Shown: positions 1 through 9,530, numbered from the stretch's first letter. The stretch: DNA of 64,000 nt from Vibrio sp. YMD68 (GCF_029958905.1 NZ_CP124614.1:1736001-1800000), one strand, 5' to 3'. Notes: generated from the sequence alone by a model not told the origin. Numbers and translations are program-made.

Positions 1-627
1 TACCGAGTGCATGTCGTCCCGATTGAAATGCCGCCTTTGCGTGAGCGTGAAAATGACATCGTTATCCTCGCCAACCATTTCCTGAAAGCCTATGCGAAGG
101 AAGACCGTAAAAAGTTTACTGGTATCAACAAAGATGCGGAACAGCTGCTTAAAAAATATCAGTGGCCGGGAAATGTTAGGCAGTTGCAAAATATCATCCG
201 TAATATTGTTGTCTTGAATGACGAAGCTAAGTTATCCGTTGCTCATCTTCCCGCTCAAATTTTGGCGTCTAAACAATCGGCGACTAAATCATCGTCAGCT
301 AAACAATTAGCAACTTATCAACAAACAGCGGAGCAACACGCTAAACAAGCACTTAAAGACGCTTCACCCCCTAGACAAGAGGCGGGAGCAGCCACTTTAG
401 ATCCAGTATCCATGCCCTCGCCTGCTCAGGACGCTAAGGCACCGACTGCGTCTAAACCATCCGCCATCAGACCTATGTGGCAAATCGAACGCGAGACCAT
501 ACAAAATGCGATAGATTACTGCGATGGAAACGTCCTAAATGCGGCCGTACTGTTAGAGCTAAGCCCGTCTACGGTGTATCGCAAGAAGCAAGCGTGGGAA
601 TCGGATGATGAACACAGCACCGCCTGA
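1..627 (+). CDS. sypG: SypG-like sigma-54-dependent response regulator, 3' part
   Basis: The gene enters from the left edge, so its receiver domain and most of its AAA+ domain are outside the window. The first residues (YRVHVVPIEMPPLRER) are the conserved end of a sigma-54 interaction domain. They are followed by the WPGNVRQLQN motif typical of NtrC-type activators. A proline- and alanine-rich linker leads to a Fis-type helix-turn-helix in the last 45 residues (NAAVLLELSPSTVYRKK). Its place before sypH matches the V. fischeri syp order, where SypG activates the syp operons with sigma-54. Three matching enhancer and promoter pairs lie downstream in this window. The stop overlaps the start of the next gene, so the two are co-transcribed. 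Confidence 0.88.
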   Translation, partial: YRVHVVPIEMPPLRERENDIVILANHFLKAYAKEDRKKFTGINKDAEQLLKKYQWPGNVRQLQNIIRNIVVLNDEAKLSVAHLPAQILASKQSATKSSSAKQLATYQQTAEQHAKQALKDASPPRQEAGAATLDPVSMPSPAQDAKAPTASKPSAIRPMWQIERETIQNAIDYCDGNVLNAAVLLELSPSTVYRKKQAWESDDEHSTA

Positions 628-1657
628 TCCACATGGAGACAATAAGGTTTGGCTTGTCATCGACAGCCTGACATTTGGCGGGATCGAAACCCATGTTTTT
701 GAACTCGCCAAAGGATTAAAGGTATTCAACGTTAACGTTACCGTGGTGTTTGTTGCCCATTATGGGCAACCTGCTCTTCTCTCTGAAAAACTAGAGCAAG
801 CCTCAATACCTTTTTTTTACTTAAATAACGCCTTTCCTGCACGCAGTACATTCCAATCATTAACGTCCGCAATAGTGTTTCACAAACCTATTCTTATTCA
901 CGCTCATGGTTACAAAGCAAGTATCTACAGTCGACTGGCGCGATTGACCACTCCAAAAGTATCATTCAGACACATCTCTACTTATCACGCAGGGGAAACA
1001 CCAAAGGGTCGAGTGAAAGTCTATGACTTTGTTGATCGGTACACCTCGATGTTCTCTCACGCCTGCTTATCAGTCAGTGATTTAATAAAGAAAAAAATCC
1101 CAACCCCCTCTTTTACTCTCAATAACTTTATCGATACGGCCAATGCATCCCAATCTAAGGGCTCTGAAATCGCTTTTGTAGGACGGATGAGTATTGAAAA
1201 AGCACCCGATCGCTTTTTAGAACTGTCCTATCGAAACCCTCAATATAAATTTCATTGTTATGGCAGCGGCCCGATGGAAACCGAGCTAAAAAGTCGTGCA
1301 CCCGCTAACCTTATCTTTCACGGACACCAGACCAACATGGATTCGATTTGGCAAAACATCGAACTTCTAGTGATTCCATCTCGATATGAAGGCTTGCCCA
1401 TGGCCGCGCTAGAAGCCATGGCCCGAGGTATACCTATTCTTTGCACCGATGTGGGAGACTTGAATAAACTGATTGAACACGATACCAATGGGTTCATAAC
1501 GGATAACGAGGCCGAACTCAACCAGTACTTAACATTGTGGATCTCAAAGAGCGAGTCCGAAAGAGCATCTATGAAGGTGGCCGCGAGACAAAAAGTAGCC
1601 GAGCAGTACTCAACCCGCAGCGTTCTCCCTCAGATATTAGCCATTTATCAAATATGA
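605..1657 (+). CDS. sypH: SypH-like glycosyltransferase (GT4/GT1 fold)
   Basis: This 350-residue protein is a retaining glycosyltransferase of the GT-B fold, expected to add a sugar to the lipid-linked syp polysaccharide repeat on the cytoplasmic face of the membrane. The N-terminal GGIETHV loop (residues 25-31) and the acceptor-side FVGRMSIEKAPD motif near 191 are typical of the family. The E-x7-E motif (E262 and E270, in PSRYEGLPMAALEAM) marks the donor nucleotide-sugar site. The start overlaps the end of sypG by 23 bases. Substrate cannot be read from sequence. The name rests on gene order plus family. Confidence 0.82.
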   Translation: MMNTAPPDPHGDNKVWLVIDSLTFGGIETHVFELAKGLKVFNVNVTVVFVAHYGQPALLSEKLEQASIPFFYLNNAFPARSTFQSLTSAIVFHKPILIHAHGYKASIYSRLARLTTPKVSFRHISTYHAGETPKGRVKVYDFVDRYTSMFSHACLSVSDLIKKKIPTPSFTLNNFIDTANASQSKGSEIAFVGRMSIEKAPDRFLELSYRNPQYKFHCYGSGPMETELKSRAPANLIFHGHQTNMDSIWQNIELLVIPSRYEGLPMAALEAMARGIPILCTDVGDLNKLIEHDTNGFITDNEAELNQYLTLWISKSESERASMKVAARQKVAEQYSTRSVLPQILAIYQI

Positions 1658-1672
1658 TTCTCAAATTGAGAA
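1658..1672. promoter_or_regulatory. Candidate SypG enhancer upstream of sypI
   Basis: The sequence TTCTCAAATTGAGAA is a perfect palindrome starting one base after the sypH stop codon. It is centred about 77 bp upstream of the -24 element of the sigma-54 promoter before sypI. Similar palindromes sit before the sypM and sypP promoters. The form TTCTCA-N3-TG agrees with my recollection of the published SypG enhancer motif of V. fischeri. Binding by SypG is inferred. Confidence 0.78.
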
Positions 1673-1741
1673 ATACGAATCCACACAACACTCTCAGATA
1701 AAATACGTTTATATATCAATAGCATAGCTTCTTGCTCTTTA

Positions 1742-1757
1742 TGGCACCTCAATTGCA
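1742..1757 (+). promoter_or_regulatory. Sigma-54 promoter of sypI
   Basis: TGGCACC-TCAA-TTGCA matches the -24/-12 consensus (TGGCAC-N5-TTGCA) completely. It lies about 55 bases before the sypI start and behind an enhancer palindrome. V. fischeri also has a sigma-54 promoter before sypI, so the operon structure appears conserved. Confidence 0.85.
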
Positions 1758-1809
1758 TTAACCCCTTGTAAGAGAAAAAGTGACTTCTCGCTGAGATAAG
1801 GGGCCGAAT

Positions 1810-3018
1810 ATGAAACTTGCAAAAAACATACTCTTTGTTCATTGCGGAAACGATGACCATAAAGGCAATGAAAACAGTCTGCTTGGTATCATCGCGAACA
1901 TGGATCGTGCTCGTTTTACGCCATTTATTTTGACGAACAGCCCTTTGCTTCACGACAAAATGCGCCAGATGGCTATTCATACTGAACTGGAGCCTTTTTC
2001 AATTCTGCTTGGCTGGTCAAGCCCACGGTTCAACATTCGTCAGTGGTTGACTCAAGTTAAATACGCAAAAGCCTACATCGCCAAAGCTAATATTGATTTA
2101 ATCCATGTAAACAGCGGTGCGCCTTGTCAGTGGATGTATACGGTTGCCAAAGTAACGAAGACGCCAATGATCACTCAATTACACTCTGACTATTCTGCAC
2201 GCGAACGTATCACATTAGGTCTCCATCACTCGCCTAGAATCATTGCGGTCAGCAAATCCATCACACACCAGCTCATCAAAGAAGGTTACCCGCAAGCGCG
2301 GCTATCCATTGTTCCTAACGGAATCGATGTGGATCGGCTTGAAAAACAAGGCGCGGTAGACATAAAAGCCCAACTTGATATTGGTGATGATGCCTTTACC
2401 TTTGTCACCGTGTGTTCTCTCGTCCACCGAAAAGGCGTGGACCGCCTACTTCTAGCGATGCGTCACTTGGTTATGGAATACCCACACGTTCACCTGGTTG
2501 TGATTGGTAATGGGCCTCAAAGAGAGCAATTAGAGCAACAAACTGATTATTTATACCTGTCGGATAATGTTCATTTTGTTGGCGAGCAACGTTACGTACA
2601 AAGTTGGTTGAAAGGTGGCAATGCCTTTGTCAGTGGCGCTCGTAAGGAGGCATTCAGTCTTGCGATTGCTGAAGCAGCTCTTGCTGGGCTGCCTATCATC
2701 GCACCTTATGAAGGGGGTGTTCCTGAAATACTAGAACATAAAAAAACCGCGATTTTCTATAAAAACACCAGTGGTACGTGCCCAATACTGAATGCGATGC
2801 GAGCGGTGGTTAAAAACCCAAAAAGTGCACAGGCCATTGGACTTCATGCTAAAGAACATATTTTGAAAAACCATACCGCTGTTCAAAATGTTAGGGCGAT
2901 CGAGAAGATATACACAAAAGCGATGGCCGACAATACGGAAGACACGGTCGATCTCGTCACTCCTAGTTTGGTATCGCTCAACCCAATCAAGACCTTTCTA
3001 GCGGATCGTTTTGCATAA
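1810..3018 (+). CDS. sypI: SypI-like glycosyltransferase (GT4)
   Basis: This 402-residue GT-B glycosyltransferase begins the second syp operon, driven by the sigma-54 promoter at 1742. The C-terminal half carries the family landmarks: VTVCSLVHRKGVDRLL for the phosphate-binding helix, and GARKEAFSLAIAEAALAG with the paired glutamates (E-x7-E). An AAGGGG ribosome site precedes the ATG by a few bases. The last 40 residues after the catalytic domain have no recognisable motif. Only 112 bases separate it from sypK, so the sypJ glycosyltransferase found here in V. fischeri is missing. Confidence 0.82.
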   Translation: MKLAKNILFVHCGNDDHKGNENSLLGIIANMDRARFTPFILTNSPLLHDKMRQMAIHTELEPFSILLGWSSPRFNIRQWLTQVKYAKAYIAKANIDLIHVNSGAPCQWMYTVAKVTKTPMITQLHSDYSARERITLGLHHSPRIIAVSKSITHQLIKEGYPQARLSIVPNGIDVDRLEKQGAVDIKAQLDIGDDAFTFVTVCSLVHRKGVDRLLLAMRHLVMEYPHVHLVVIGNGPQREQLEQQTDYLYLSDNVHFVGEQRYVQSWLKGGNAFVSGARKEAFSLAIAEAALAGLPIIAPYEGGVPEILEHKKTAIFYKNTSGTCPILNAMRAVVKNPKSAQAIGLHAKEHILKNHTAVQNVRAIEKIYTKAMADNTEDTVDLVTPSLVSLNPIKTFLADRFA

Positions 3019-3130
3019 TAACGTGATGAGAAATAGACAGAATATAAATAGACAAACACGCATGAAATGAAAATGTTATTTGACGCACTAAACGCTTTAT
3101 AAAAAGAGCGTAATCACAAAGGCGAATATT

Positions 3131-4567
3131 ATGATCATTGATAGACTTCCCAGTTCCTTAAAAAACATGCTGACCTATGCGGTAAGTATTTTTTTAGTCA
3201 AAGGCATTTCATTGATCATGCTGCCGATCATGGCTCAGTTTTTGTCTCCAGCACAGCTCGGCAAACTCGAGTTACTGGCGACAACCACGGTATTTCTGAG
3301 CTTATTGGTTGGCTTGGCTATGCATGAAAACCTCTATCGCTTCGTCGGCGAACTGAAATGCAAAGTCGAACAATTTAACAAGGTCAGTGAGCTTTATACT
3401 TACGCGGTGATGCTGTCGCTCATGGTCGGTTCTATCGTCACCATTGTGCTCTTTTTACTTCCGCCGCTTCAATCGGTGTTTACTGCCCTCGATATTGCGC
3501 TTTTGTGCACGGTGCTTGGCTTTGAAAGTGCGCTTGGGATAAGTATGGCTTGGTTGCGTTTTAAAGACCGAGCGTCCTCTTTCCTAGTGATCAGCGTGGT
3601 TAGCACGGTATTTCAAGTGTCAGCAATTCTCATCGTTTTGTATATCGCCCCGGTTGTCACCTATATTTATGCGGTTGGTGTGTTAACCGGGCTGTTGCAG
3701 CTCGTCATATTACACAAGACCAATGGTTTCACTTGGTCTTGGGGTGGAATGAGAAACCTCAAAAAACTGCTCATGTACTCGTTTCCACTGATGCTTTCTA
3801 CGCTTGTGGCGTTTGGTTTGACTGGTGCGGAAAAGTGGATCATTGGGTATTCTTTTTCTATTGAAACTCTTGGCCTATATGCCGTGGCGGCTAAATTTGC
3901 TCTCGCTATGTGTATTCTGATCCAACCATTTAGCATGTGGTGGATGCCCAAGCGGTTTAACGCATTGTTGTACCAGGGAAAAGAATATACAGCACGCGTT
4001 ACTCAATGTGGGTTCGTTTATATCGCAATTCTCGCTATCAGTGCAGCGAGTGTCAGCCAGTTGTTCATCACATGGGCCTTACCGTCAGACTACTTCCCTG
4101 CTGTTGAGTTGCTGACTGGGGTCATTGTCGTTGCATTATTTAAAGAGCTTTCTGACTTGTTTAACATCGGAATCCTCCAACAAAAGAAGACCCAGTTATT
4201 GCTGGTGATTAATGTTGTTTGTACTTTGGGTGGGCTTGGGCTGTGTTTAACGCTATCGTCGTACGGCATTTGGGGGATCATTGGCTCAATCGCGTTTGCG
4301 CAAGGATCACGGGCGGCTATACTGCTTTACTTCAGCCAGCGACTGGTAAAACTGCCGTTTCAATTTACCGCATTGCTCCTTATCCTCGTTAACACACTTG
4401 GCTGTTTAGCTCTCGGATTTATCTATACGCACCCTGTATGGCTCATATTAATTACCTTGTTTGGTGCTATATTCAATTTAGCTATCGCGTACCGATATGA
4501 ATTTCTAAGTGTTTTCAATTTACCTCGTTTTTCGAGTGACTTGCAAAGAACTGTTCGAGGATCCTAA
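3131..4567 (+). CDS. sypK: SypK-like polysaccharide flippase (Wzx family)
   Basis: This 478-residue, almost wholly hydrophobic protein has roughly twelve to fourteen membrane helices and belongs to the MATE/MVF (Wzx-like) oligosaccharide translocases. It should move the lipid-linked repeat unit across the inner membrane. The opening stretch (LKNMLTYAVSIFLVKGISLIMLP) is the usual first helix of this family. Its stop overlaps the sypL start by one base (TAATG), showing tight coupling. The position after the sypI glycosyltransferase supports the syp assignment. Confidence 0.84.
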   Translation: MIIDRLPSSLKNMLTYAVSIFLVKGISLIMLPIMAQFLSPAQLGKLELLATTTVFLSLLVGLAMHENLYRFVGELKCKVEQFNKVSELYTYAVMLSLMVGSIVTIVLFLLPPLQSVFTALDIALLCTVLGFESALGISMAWLRFKDRASSFLVISVVSTVFQVSAILIVLYIAPVVTYIYAVGVLTGLLQLVILHKTNGFTWSWGGMRNLKKLLMYSFPLMLSTLVAFGLTGAEKWIIGYSFSIETLGLYAVAAKFALAMCILIQPFSMWWMPKRFNALLYQGKEYTARVTQCGFVYIAILAISAASVSQLFITWALPSDYFPAVELLTGVIVVALFKELSDLFNIGILQQKKTQLLLVINVVCTLGGLGLCLTLSSYGIWGIIGSIAFAQGSRAAILLYFSQRLVKLPFQFTALLLILVNTLGCLALGFIYTHPVWLILITLFGAIFNLAIAYRYEFLSVFNLPRFSSDLQRTVRGS

Positions 4568-5937
4568 TGACCAGTGAGCACCGTTTAAACTATGTGGGAC
4601 TGGCTACCGTTTTTTGTTTGGTGATTGCCATCGCTTGGTATTTTGTCCCTCACCCGATTATTCCGATTATTATCGCGTTAATCCCGCTTGGTGCTTTGTT
4701 CGTACTCAGCCAGACTTTTTGGTTGGTGACACTCTTCGTTCTTTTTTCATTTTTCCGGATTCACGAAGCAATACCGGCCCTATACTCCCTTAAAATTCCT
4801 TTGATACTGTCACTGGGGGCGCTCTCTGCCCTGCTATGGCATACCCTAATCAGTCGAAAAATTCAGGTGTACTGGCACCGTTCACTAACATGGCTATCAG
4901 TGTTTTGGATCTTAGTCGTGATAGGAATTGTCTTTGCATCGAATATCGGTATTGCGGTTGCCAATTTCAAATCGATCTATTGGAAAATCATTGTCATGAC
5001 GCTCGCGATAGCATGGTTAGTGAACAACGATAAAAACATCGGCCGAATCGCGATTATGATCGTTCTGTCAGGGGGGCTCATCGCTTGTGTTGCATTGTAC
5101 AACTCTGCCAACGGTATCGATTTGGTCGAAGGAACTCGTGTTTCAATTGGCCGCTCTTTTGGCTCAATGCTGGGTGACCCTAACGATCTGTCGTTGGTTT
5201 TACTTTTCCCTCTCGCGTTTTCCATTGGATTATCCACTACCCAACGCGTCCCTATCATCACTCGATTTCTTGCTTTATTGATCACCTTTTTACTTATGAG
5301 CGCGATCATTGCTACTCAAAGTCGTGGTGGTCTATTGGGTTCGTTAGCCGTTATCGGAATCTATGCCTTTAAGTTGATCCGTTCAAAAACCCTACTGATT
5401 TCATTAGGGGTAATCGGTGCGATTGTCCTATATTTTGTTGCTGGGATTTCGGACCGATCATCAGGGGGAGCAGCCGAGGCTGGTATCGACGAATCAGCCA
5501 TGGGGCGAATCTACGCTTGGGAAGCCGCATTTAAAATGGCTATAAGCAATCCATTGACCGGTGTGGGCTTAGATAACTTTTTTGCCAACTACTTTTTTTA
5601 TAGCTCTCACTGGGACGGTCTCAATCACGCGGTACACAGTACCTGGTTTGGTGTTCTCGCTGAAACAGGGTTTCTTGGATTAATTGTATTTTTAGGATTC
5701 ATTACCTCTCTAATACTCAGTGCCAGAAAAACACTGGCCGCCATTGCTCAAAACCCAAACCAATACTCCGTTAATCTCACTGTCGCTGCAAACGCTGTGT
5801 ATGCAGGCCTATTAGGCACCATCGTTTCTGGCACTTTTCTGACTCAAGGTTTTAACTGGCCGATTTACATACTGGCTGCGCTGACTGTCGCGGTTGCCAA
5901 CATCGCTCAAAACAGTTCTCAAAATGAGAATCAATAA
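4567..5937 (+). CDS. sypL: SypL-like O-antigen ligase/polymerase (Wzy/WaaL family)
   Basis: This 456-residue membrane protein has about eleven predicted helices. The Wzy_C/WaaL region lies in the middle to C-terminal part, with a TQSRGGLLGSL segment and a periplasmic loop holding GVGLDNFF and a histidine-rich stretch (HWDGLNHAVHSTW). Such proteins polymerise or ligate exported polysaccharide units in the periplasm. It is the last gene of the sypI operon. Its final codons (QNSSQNENQ) overlap a SypG enhancer palindrome for the next operon, so the same bases serve two functions. Confidence 0.83.
   Translation: MTSEHRLNYVGLATVFCLVIAIAWYFVPHPIIPIIIALIPLGALFVLSQTFWLVTLFVLFSFFRIHEAIPALYSLKIPLILSLGALSALLWHTLISRKIQVYWHRSLTWLSVFWILVVIGIVFASNIGIAVANFKSIYWKIIVMTLAIAWLVNNDKNIGRIAIMIVLSGGLIACVALYNSANGIDLVEGTRVSIGRSFGSMLGDPNDLSLVLLFPLAFSIGLSTTQRVPIITRFLALLITFLLMSAIIATQSRGGLLGSLAVIGIYAFKLIRSKTLLISLGVIGAIVLYFVAGISDRSSGGAAEAGIDESAMGRIYAWEAAFKMAISNPLTGVGLDNFFANYFFYSSHWDGLNHAVHSTWFGVLAETGFLGLIVFLGFITSLILSARKTLAAIAQNPNQYSVNLTVAANAVYAGLLGTIVSGTFLTQGFNWPIYILAALTVAVANIAQNSSQNENQ
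5916..5930. promoter_or_regulatory. Candidate SypG enhancer upstream of sypM, inside the sypL coding end
   Basis: TTCTCAAAATGAGAA is a near-perfect palindrome matching the other two sites. It lies within the last seven codons of sypL, about 78 bp before the -24 element of the sypM promoter. Function is inferred from the repeated pattern in this locus. Confidence 0.75.
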
Positions 5938-6000
5938 ACAACAACCAAAAAAAACCGAATCAACAACACCTAACCAACTGTAATTTAAATACTTATTTTC

Positions 6001-6016
6001 TGGCACGTTCTGTGTA
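6001..6016 (+). promoter_or_regulatory. Sigma-54 promoter of sypM, weak -12 element
   Basis: TGGCACG-TTCT-GTGTA has a perfect -24 element, but the -12 element departs from TTGCA at two positions, including the usually invariant GC (here GT). It lies 53 bases before the sypM ATG. Spacing to the enhancer palindrome is like that at the two stronger promoters. Confidence 0.68.
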
Positions 6017-6053
6017 ATAGCTATAGTCATTAGAACAATTGTCAGGTGAACCT

Positions 6054-6794
6054 ATGCTAGATACCCACACTAATAATTTTAAAACCTGGTTACAATGCCA
6101 CCCTAACCCGGCTTTTCGTCATGTTTTTATGATTCTCAAAAAGATTCGCATGTTTGAAATCCCTACTCCTCAGCTTTTCAACAAAGCCGTTTACCAGATT
6201 TATAAGTTCATCTCTTCATTTTGGAATTCGGTGCTGCGTGTTTTTTTCCACACTCCAGCGTTCAAAGGTCGTCTTAATCACTATGGTCGCGGCTTGTATC
6301 TTTATGGTGGAATCCCATTTGTATCAGGTCCACTCAACATAACGCTAGGCGATGATTGCCGAATCTCAGGGCAAACTACATTAAGTGGACGTTCTCGAAG
6401 CCAAAACCCACACCTTAGGGTTGGCAATAATGTCGACATCAGCTGGCAAACCACCATTGCGGTAGGTCGAAACGTGATACTAGAAGACAACGTCCGTATC
6501 GCCGGTGGTGGATTTTTATTTGGCTATTCCGGCCATCCGTTAGATGCAGGTCGACGAGCACTTGGAGAGCCCGATGATGAGTCTCAAGTTGGCGATATCA
6601 TTTTGAGAAAAGACGTCTGGCTTGGGACTAATGTGACGGTTCGCCAAGGGGTGACTATTGGAGAAGGCACAGTCGTTGGAGCCGGCAGCGTGGTGATTAG
6701 TGATCTTCCGCCTTATGTCATCGCCGCAGGCAATCCAGCGAAAGTCATTAAATCCATCTTACCTGAAACTCATGGAGGAGAACGTCATGCATGA
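6054..6794 (+). CDS. sypM: SypM-like acetyltransferase (hexapeptide repeat)
   Basis: This protein is about 246 residues long and belongs to the left-handed beta-helix O-acetyltransferases (WcaF/LpxA type). The C-terminal half shows hexapeptide repeats (GNNVDISWQTTIAVGRNV, IILRKDVWLGTNVTV, GEGTVVGAGSVV) and ends with the typical AAGNPAKVI motif. It probably acetylates the syp polysaccharide from acetyl-CoA. I place the start at the ATG at 6054, which has an AGGTG ribosome site, rather than the in-frame TTG at 6039. It overlaps the next gene by eight bases. Confidence 0.85.
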   Translation: MLDTHTNNFKTWLQCHPNPAFRHVFMILKKIRMFEIPTPQLFNKAVYQIYKFISSFWNSVLRVFFHTPAFKGRLNHYGRGLYLYGGIPFVSGPLNITLGDDCRISGQTTLSGRSRSQNPHLRVGNNVDISWQTTIAVGRNVILEDNVRIAGGGFLFGYSGHPLDAGRRALGEPDDESQVGDIILRKDVWLGTNVTVRQGVTIGEGTVVGAGSVVISDLPPYVIAAGNPAKVIKSILPETHGGERHA

Positions 6795-7962
6795 TCTCAT
6801 TGTATTCGGCGAAGACTTTGGTGGCCTTCCTTCCAGTACCCAGCACCTGATTAAGCGTTTAGCGCAACAGCGTAAAGTTGTTTGGGTTAATTCCATCGGA
6901 TTACGCCAACCTAAACTGAATTTGAACGATGCAAAACGTGTATGGAACAAGCTCTTGGGCCGTTCAAAATCAGGATTTTCGCCAAAACAACCACACTCTG
7001 CCGCAAGCGTTGCCTTTTTACACGAGAAAGAACACCAAGACGTAAGCAGCCCTAATCACGCAATGGATCTAACGATTGTCAATTTAAAAACCATTCCCGC
7101 GCCACAATCTCGCGTCGCAAGAAAGATCGCAAAGTCTCTCATATTACGCCAACTGAAACCCGTATTGAGTAAAGTAGGACTTCAACAACCTGTGCTTTGG
7201 TGCTCTTTACCCACCGCAGCCGATCTCTGTGGTCACCTAGGCGAAACCGCAGTGGTGTATTATTGTGGCGATGACTTTTCTTCATTGGCCGGTGTTGACC
7301 ATAAAACCGTGAGCGAACATGAAGCAAAACTGATTTCTAAAGCCGACATGATCTTTGCTGCCAGCGAAGAAATGCAGTCTCGTTTCCCCGAGCATAAAAC
7401 TCACTTGATTCCTCATGGTGTTGATGCCCAACTATTCGCTACACCAGCACCTAGAGCTCAAGACCTTCCTAATCGAGGCAGACCAATCGCCGGATTTTAT
7501 GGAAGTCTCTCAAACTGGCTAGATTACGATATGCTCGAACAGGTCGTTAACCATAATCAGGATTGGGATTTTGTGTTCATTGGGCCACAAGAGTTGAGCG
7601 ATTCTCGACTTCCCAAACATAGCAATGTGTTTTACTTAGGACCTAAGCCACATGAAGAATTGCCTCAATACAGCCAGCACTGGGATGTAAGTCTGCTACC
7701 CTTTAAGTTGAATGATCAAATAATCGCATGTAGCCCATTAAAACTCATGGAATATTTAGCATCAGGAAAGCCTATTGTTTCCACCTCATTTCCCGCATTA
7801 GAAGCGTATAAACGCTACGTAAATGTCGTTTCGAATAGCGAAGAAATGAGCCAAGCTTTACATCAAGCGAGACAACAAAAGCCACTGCCTTCAGGGATTG
7901 TAAATCACCATAGCTGGGATGCGCGCAGCAAATTGGTTGATAGGATGTTGGAGCAACTATGA
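6787..7962 (+). CDS. sypN: SypN-like glycosyltransferase (GT1/GT4 type)
   Basis: This is a protein of about 391 residues with a GT-B fold. The C-terminal nucleotide-sugar half carries IPHGVDAQLF, GFYGSLSNWLDYDML and SPLKLMEYLASGKPIVST, which resembles TuaH/GtrB-type transferases of capsule and exopolysaccharide loci. The start at 6787 has a strong GGAGG site eight bases upstream. The open frame extends further upstream, but that part overlaps sypM and lacks a ribosome site. The stop overlaps the next start in an ATGA, so sypM-N-O form one unit. Confidence 0.82.
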   Translation: MHDLIVFGEDFGGLPSSTQHLIKRLAQQRKVVWVNSIGLRQPKLNLNDAKRVWNKLLGRSKSGFSPKQPHSAASVAFLHEKEHQDVSSPNHAMDLTIVNLKTIPAPQSRVARKIAKSLILRQLKPVLSKVGLQQPVLWCSLPTAADLCGHLGETAVVYYCGDDFSSLAGVDHKTVSEHEAKLISKADMIFAASEEMQSRFPEHKTHLIPHGVDAQLFATPAPRAQDLPNRGRPIAGFYGSLSNWLDYDMLEQVVNHNQDWDFVFIGPQELSDSRLPKHSNVFYLGPKPHEELPQYSQHWDVSLLPFKLNDQIIACSPLKLMEYLASGKPIVSTSFPALEAYKRYVNVVSNSEEMSQALHQARQQKPLPSGIVNHHSWDARSKLVDRMLEQL

Positions 7963-9386
7963 ATGAACTCAAGTATCGTTTACTCGTTATTTTTAGTGCC
8001 GCCTGGAGAAGGCGTTACCTGATTTGTTTACCGATTGTTATTCTTCCTTTCATCGGGGCAATAGTCTCTCAGCTCGCCCCTACCACATACCGTTCGCACA
8101 CCAGTATGCTGATTCAAGAAACCGCCAAGATGAATCCCTTCTTGGAAGATCTAGCGGTATCAACCATGTTAAAAGATCGGCTTAACGCGCTCAGTACCTT
8201 ACTCAAAAGTCGCCACGTACTCAATTCAGTGGCTTTAGAGCAAGGGTTAATCGATGAGTACTCGTCGCCAAGTGACATCGATAAAGTCATGTATGACATT
8301 TCAAACAGCCTTAATGTGACTCAGTTAGGAAAAGATTTTTTAAAAATTGAGCTTGAGTCTAAAGACAGTGAAGGCATGAAAGAGTTGCTTCAGTCTATCA
8401 GTGACCATTTTATTGAACAGCTGCTCGCGCCTGAACGTTCATCGATTAAAGATTCGAGTGAATTTTTGGCTTTTCATATTGAAAAGAGACAAAACGATCT
8501 CGATCTCGCTGAAGATGCGCTGGCTGATTTCAAAAATGATAACTCTTCTGTTAGCCCAGAGCTTCAAAGCCAAAGTTTGACGCGATTAGCCGTTCTAAAG
8601 CAAAGTCTTGCTGAAAAACAAGCCGAACTTGCTGGTGTTAAGAAAAGCTTGGGTAGCCTTGATGATCAACTTTCAAGAACCAATCCCGTGGTTGGGAAAA
8701 TCGAAGAGCAGATTATAGAAATACGCAGTGAACTCAGTTCGTTAAAAGCCAGATACACGGAATCGCACAGCGCCGTTCAAGCAAAAAACCGCGAATTGTC
8801 TCGTTTAGAAAGTGAACGCTCTGCGCTGCTTAATGTCGAACAACCGAACCTTAACAGCGATCAACTTTGGGATATTGCCAGTACATCCACCTTAACCGAC
8901 CTGTCTACGGTTCAGCCTTTGCTAGTGACACAACTCCACAGCCTTCAAATGGTTCGCAGCCAATTTGAATCTCTTAGTGAAGAGACTAAAAGCCTGAAAC
9001 AGATGATCTTTGAACTTGAACAAAAAGCGAATAATTTTGGTGATAATGCCAAAGCGCTTTATCGTCTTCAACGGGACGTTCAAATCAAGCGTCAACTTTA
9101 CGATGAGTTGGTCGAACGCTATGAAATGGCTCAGCTTACGGGCTCTTTAGGGGTCTTTGAGGAAAACAAGCGAGTCAAAATCATTGATTTACCTTATACC
9201 CCCAGCCGTCCTTCTAATCTGGCTCCTGTATTCTTTATTCTCGCAGGCTTAATCGCGGGTATCGCCCTTGGCTGCGGATTGGCCACCATTACTGAACTCT
9301 TTGACACTTCAATTCGACGTAAAGACCAACTTGAAGATCTTACCGGAATTCCTGTTATTACCATCATTCCAAAGGTAGGAAGCTAA
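7959..9386 (+). CDS. sypO: SypO-like polysaccharide co-polymerase (Wzz family)
   Basis: This 475-residue chain-length regulator has one membrane helix near residues 18-38 and a second near 420-445, flanking a long periplasmic coiled-coil region (about 170-390). The Wzz signature before the second helix (RVKIIDLPYTPSRPSNLAP) is clear. It lacks the cytoplasmic tyrosine-kinase domain that some Wzc-type homologues carry. It should set polymer length with the SypL polymerase. It is last in the sypM-N-O unit and is followed by a 224-base gap holding the sypP control region. Confidence 0.85.
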   Translation: MNELKYRLLVIFSAAWRRRYLICLPIVILPFIGAIVSQLAPTTYRSHTSMLIQETAKMNPFLEDLAVSTMLKDRLNALSTLLKSRHVLNSVALEQGLIDEYSSPSDIDKVMYDISNSLNVTQLGKDFLKIELESKDSEGMKELLQSISDHFIEQLLAPERSSIKDSSEFLAFHIEKRQNDLDLAEDALADFKNDNSSVSPELQSQSLTRLAVLKQSLAEKQAELAGVKKSLGSLDDQLSRTNPVVGKIEEQIIEIRSELSSLKARYTESHSAVQAKNRELSRLESERSALLNVEQPNLNSDQLWDIASTSTLTDLSTVQPLLVTQLHSLQMVRSQFESLSEETKSLKQMIFELEQKANNFGDNAKALYRLQRDVQIKRQLYDELVERYEMAQLTGSLGVFEENKRVKIIDLPYTPSRPSNLAPVFFILAGLIAGIALGCGLATITELFDTSIRRKDQLEDLTGIPVITIIPKVGS

Positions 9387-9455
9387 TCAATAGCTTTCTG
9401 CCTGTTTACAGCCATTATCTAGTGACGCTTTCCCTCATTTTGTTTTTCATATCGA

Positions 9456-9470
9456 TTCTCAATTTGAGAG
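9456..9470. promoter_or_regulatory. Candidate SypG enhancer upstream of sypP
   Basis: TTCTCAATTTGAGAG is an almost perfect palindrome of the same form as the sites at 1658 and 5916. It is centred 68 bp before the -24 element of the sypP promoter. SypG binding is inferred. Confidence 0.76.
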
Positions 9471-9530
9471 GGATGATTTAAACACCGACACAAACCACCT
9501 AAGTCATTAAAAATAAGAGATAAATTAAAC

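Noticed and set aside
1648..1980. A 110-codon minus-strand frame over the sypI promoter
   Set aside because: It overlaps the sigma-54 promoter, the enhancer and the sypI start, and has no recognisable features.
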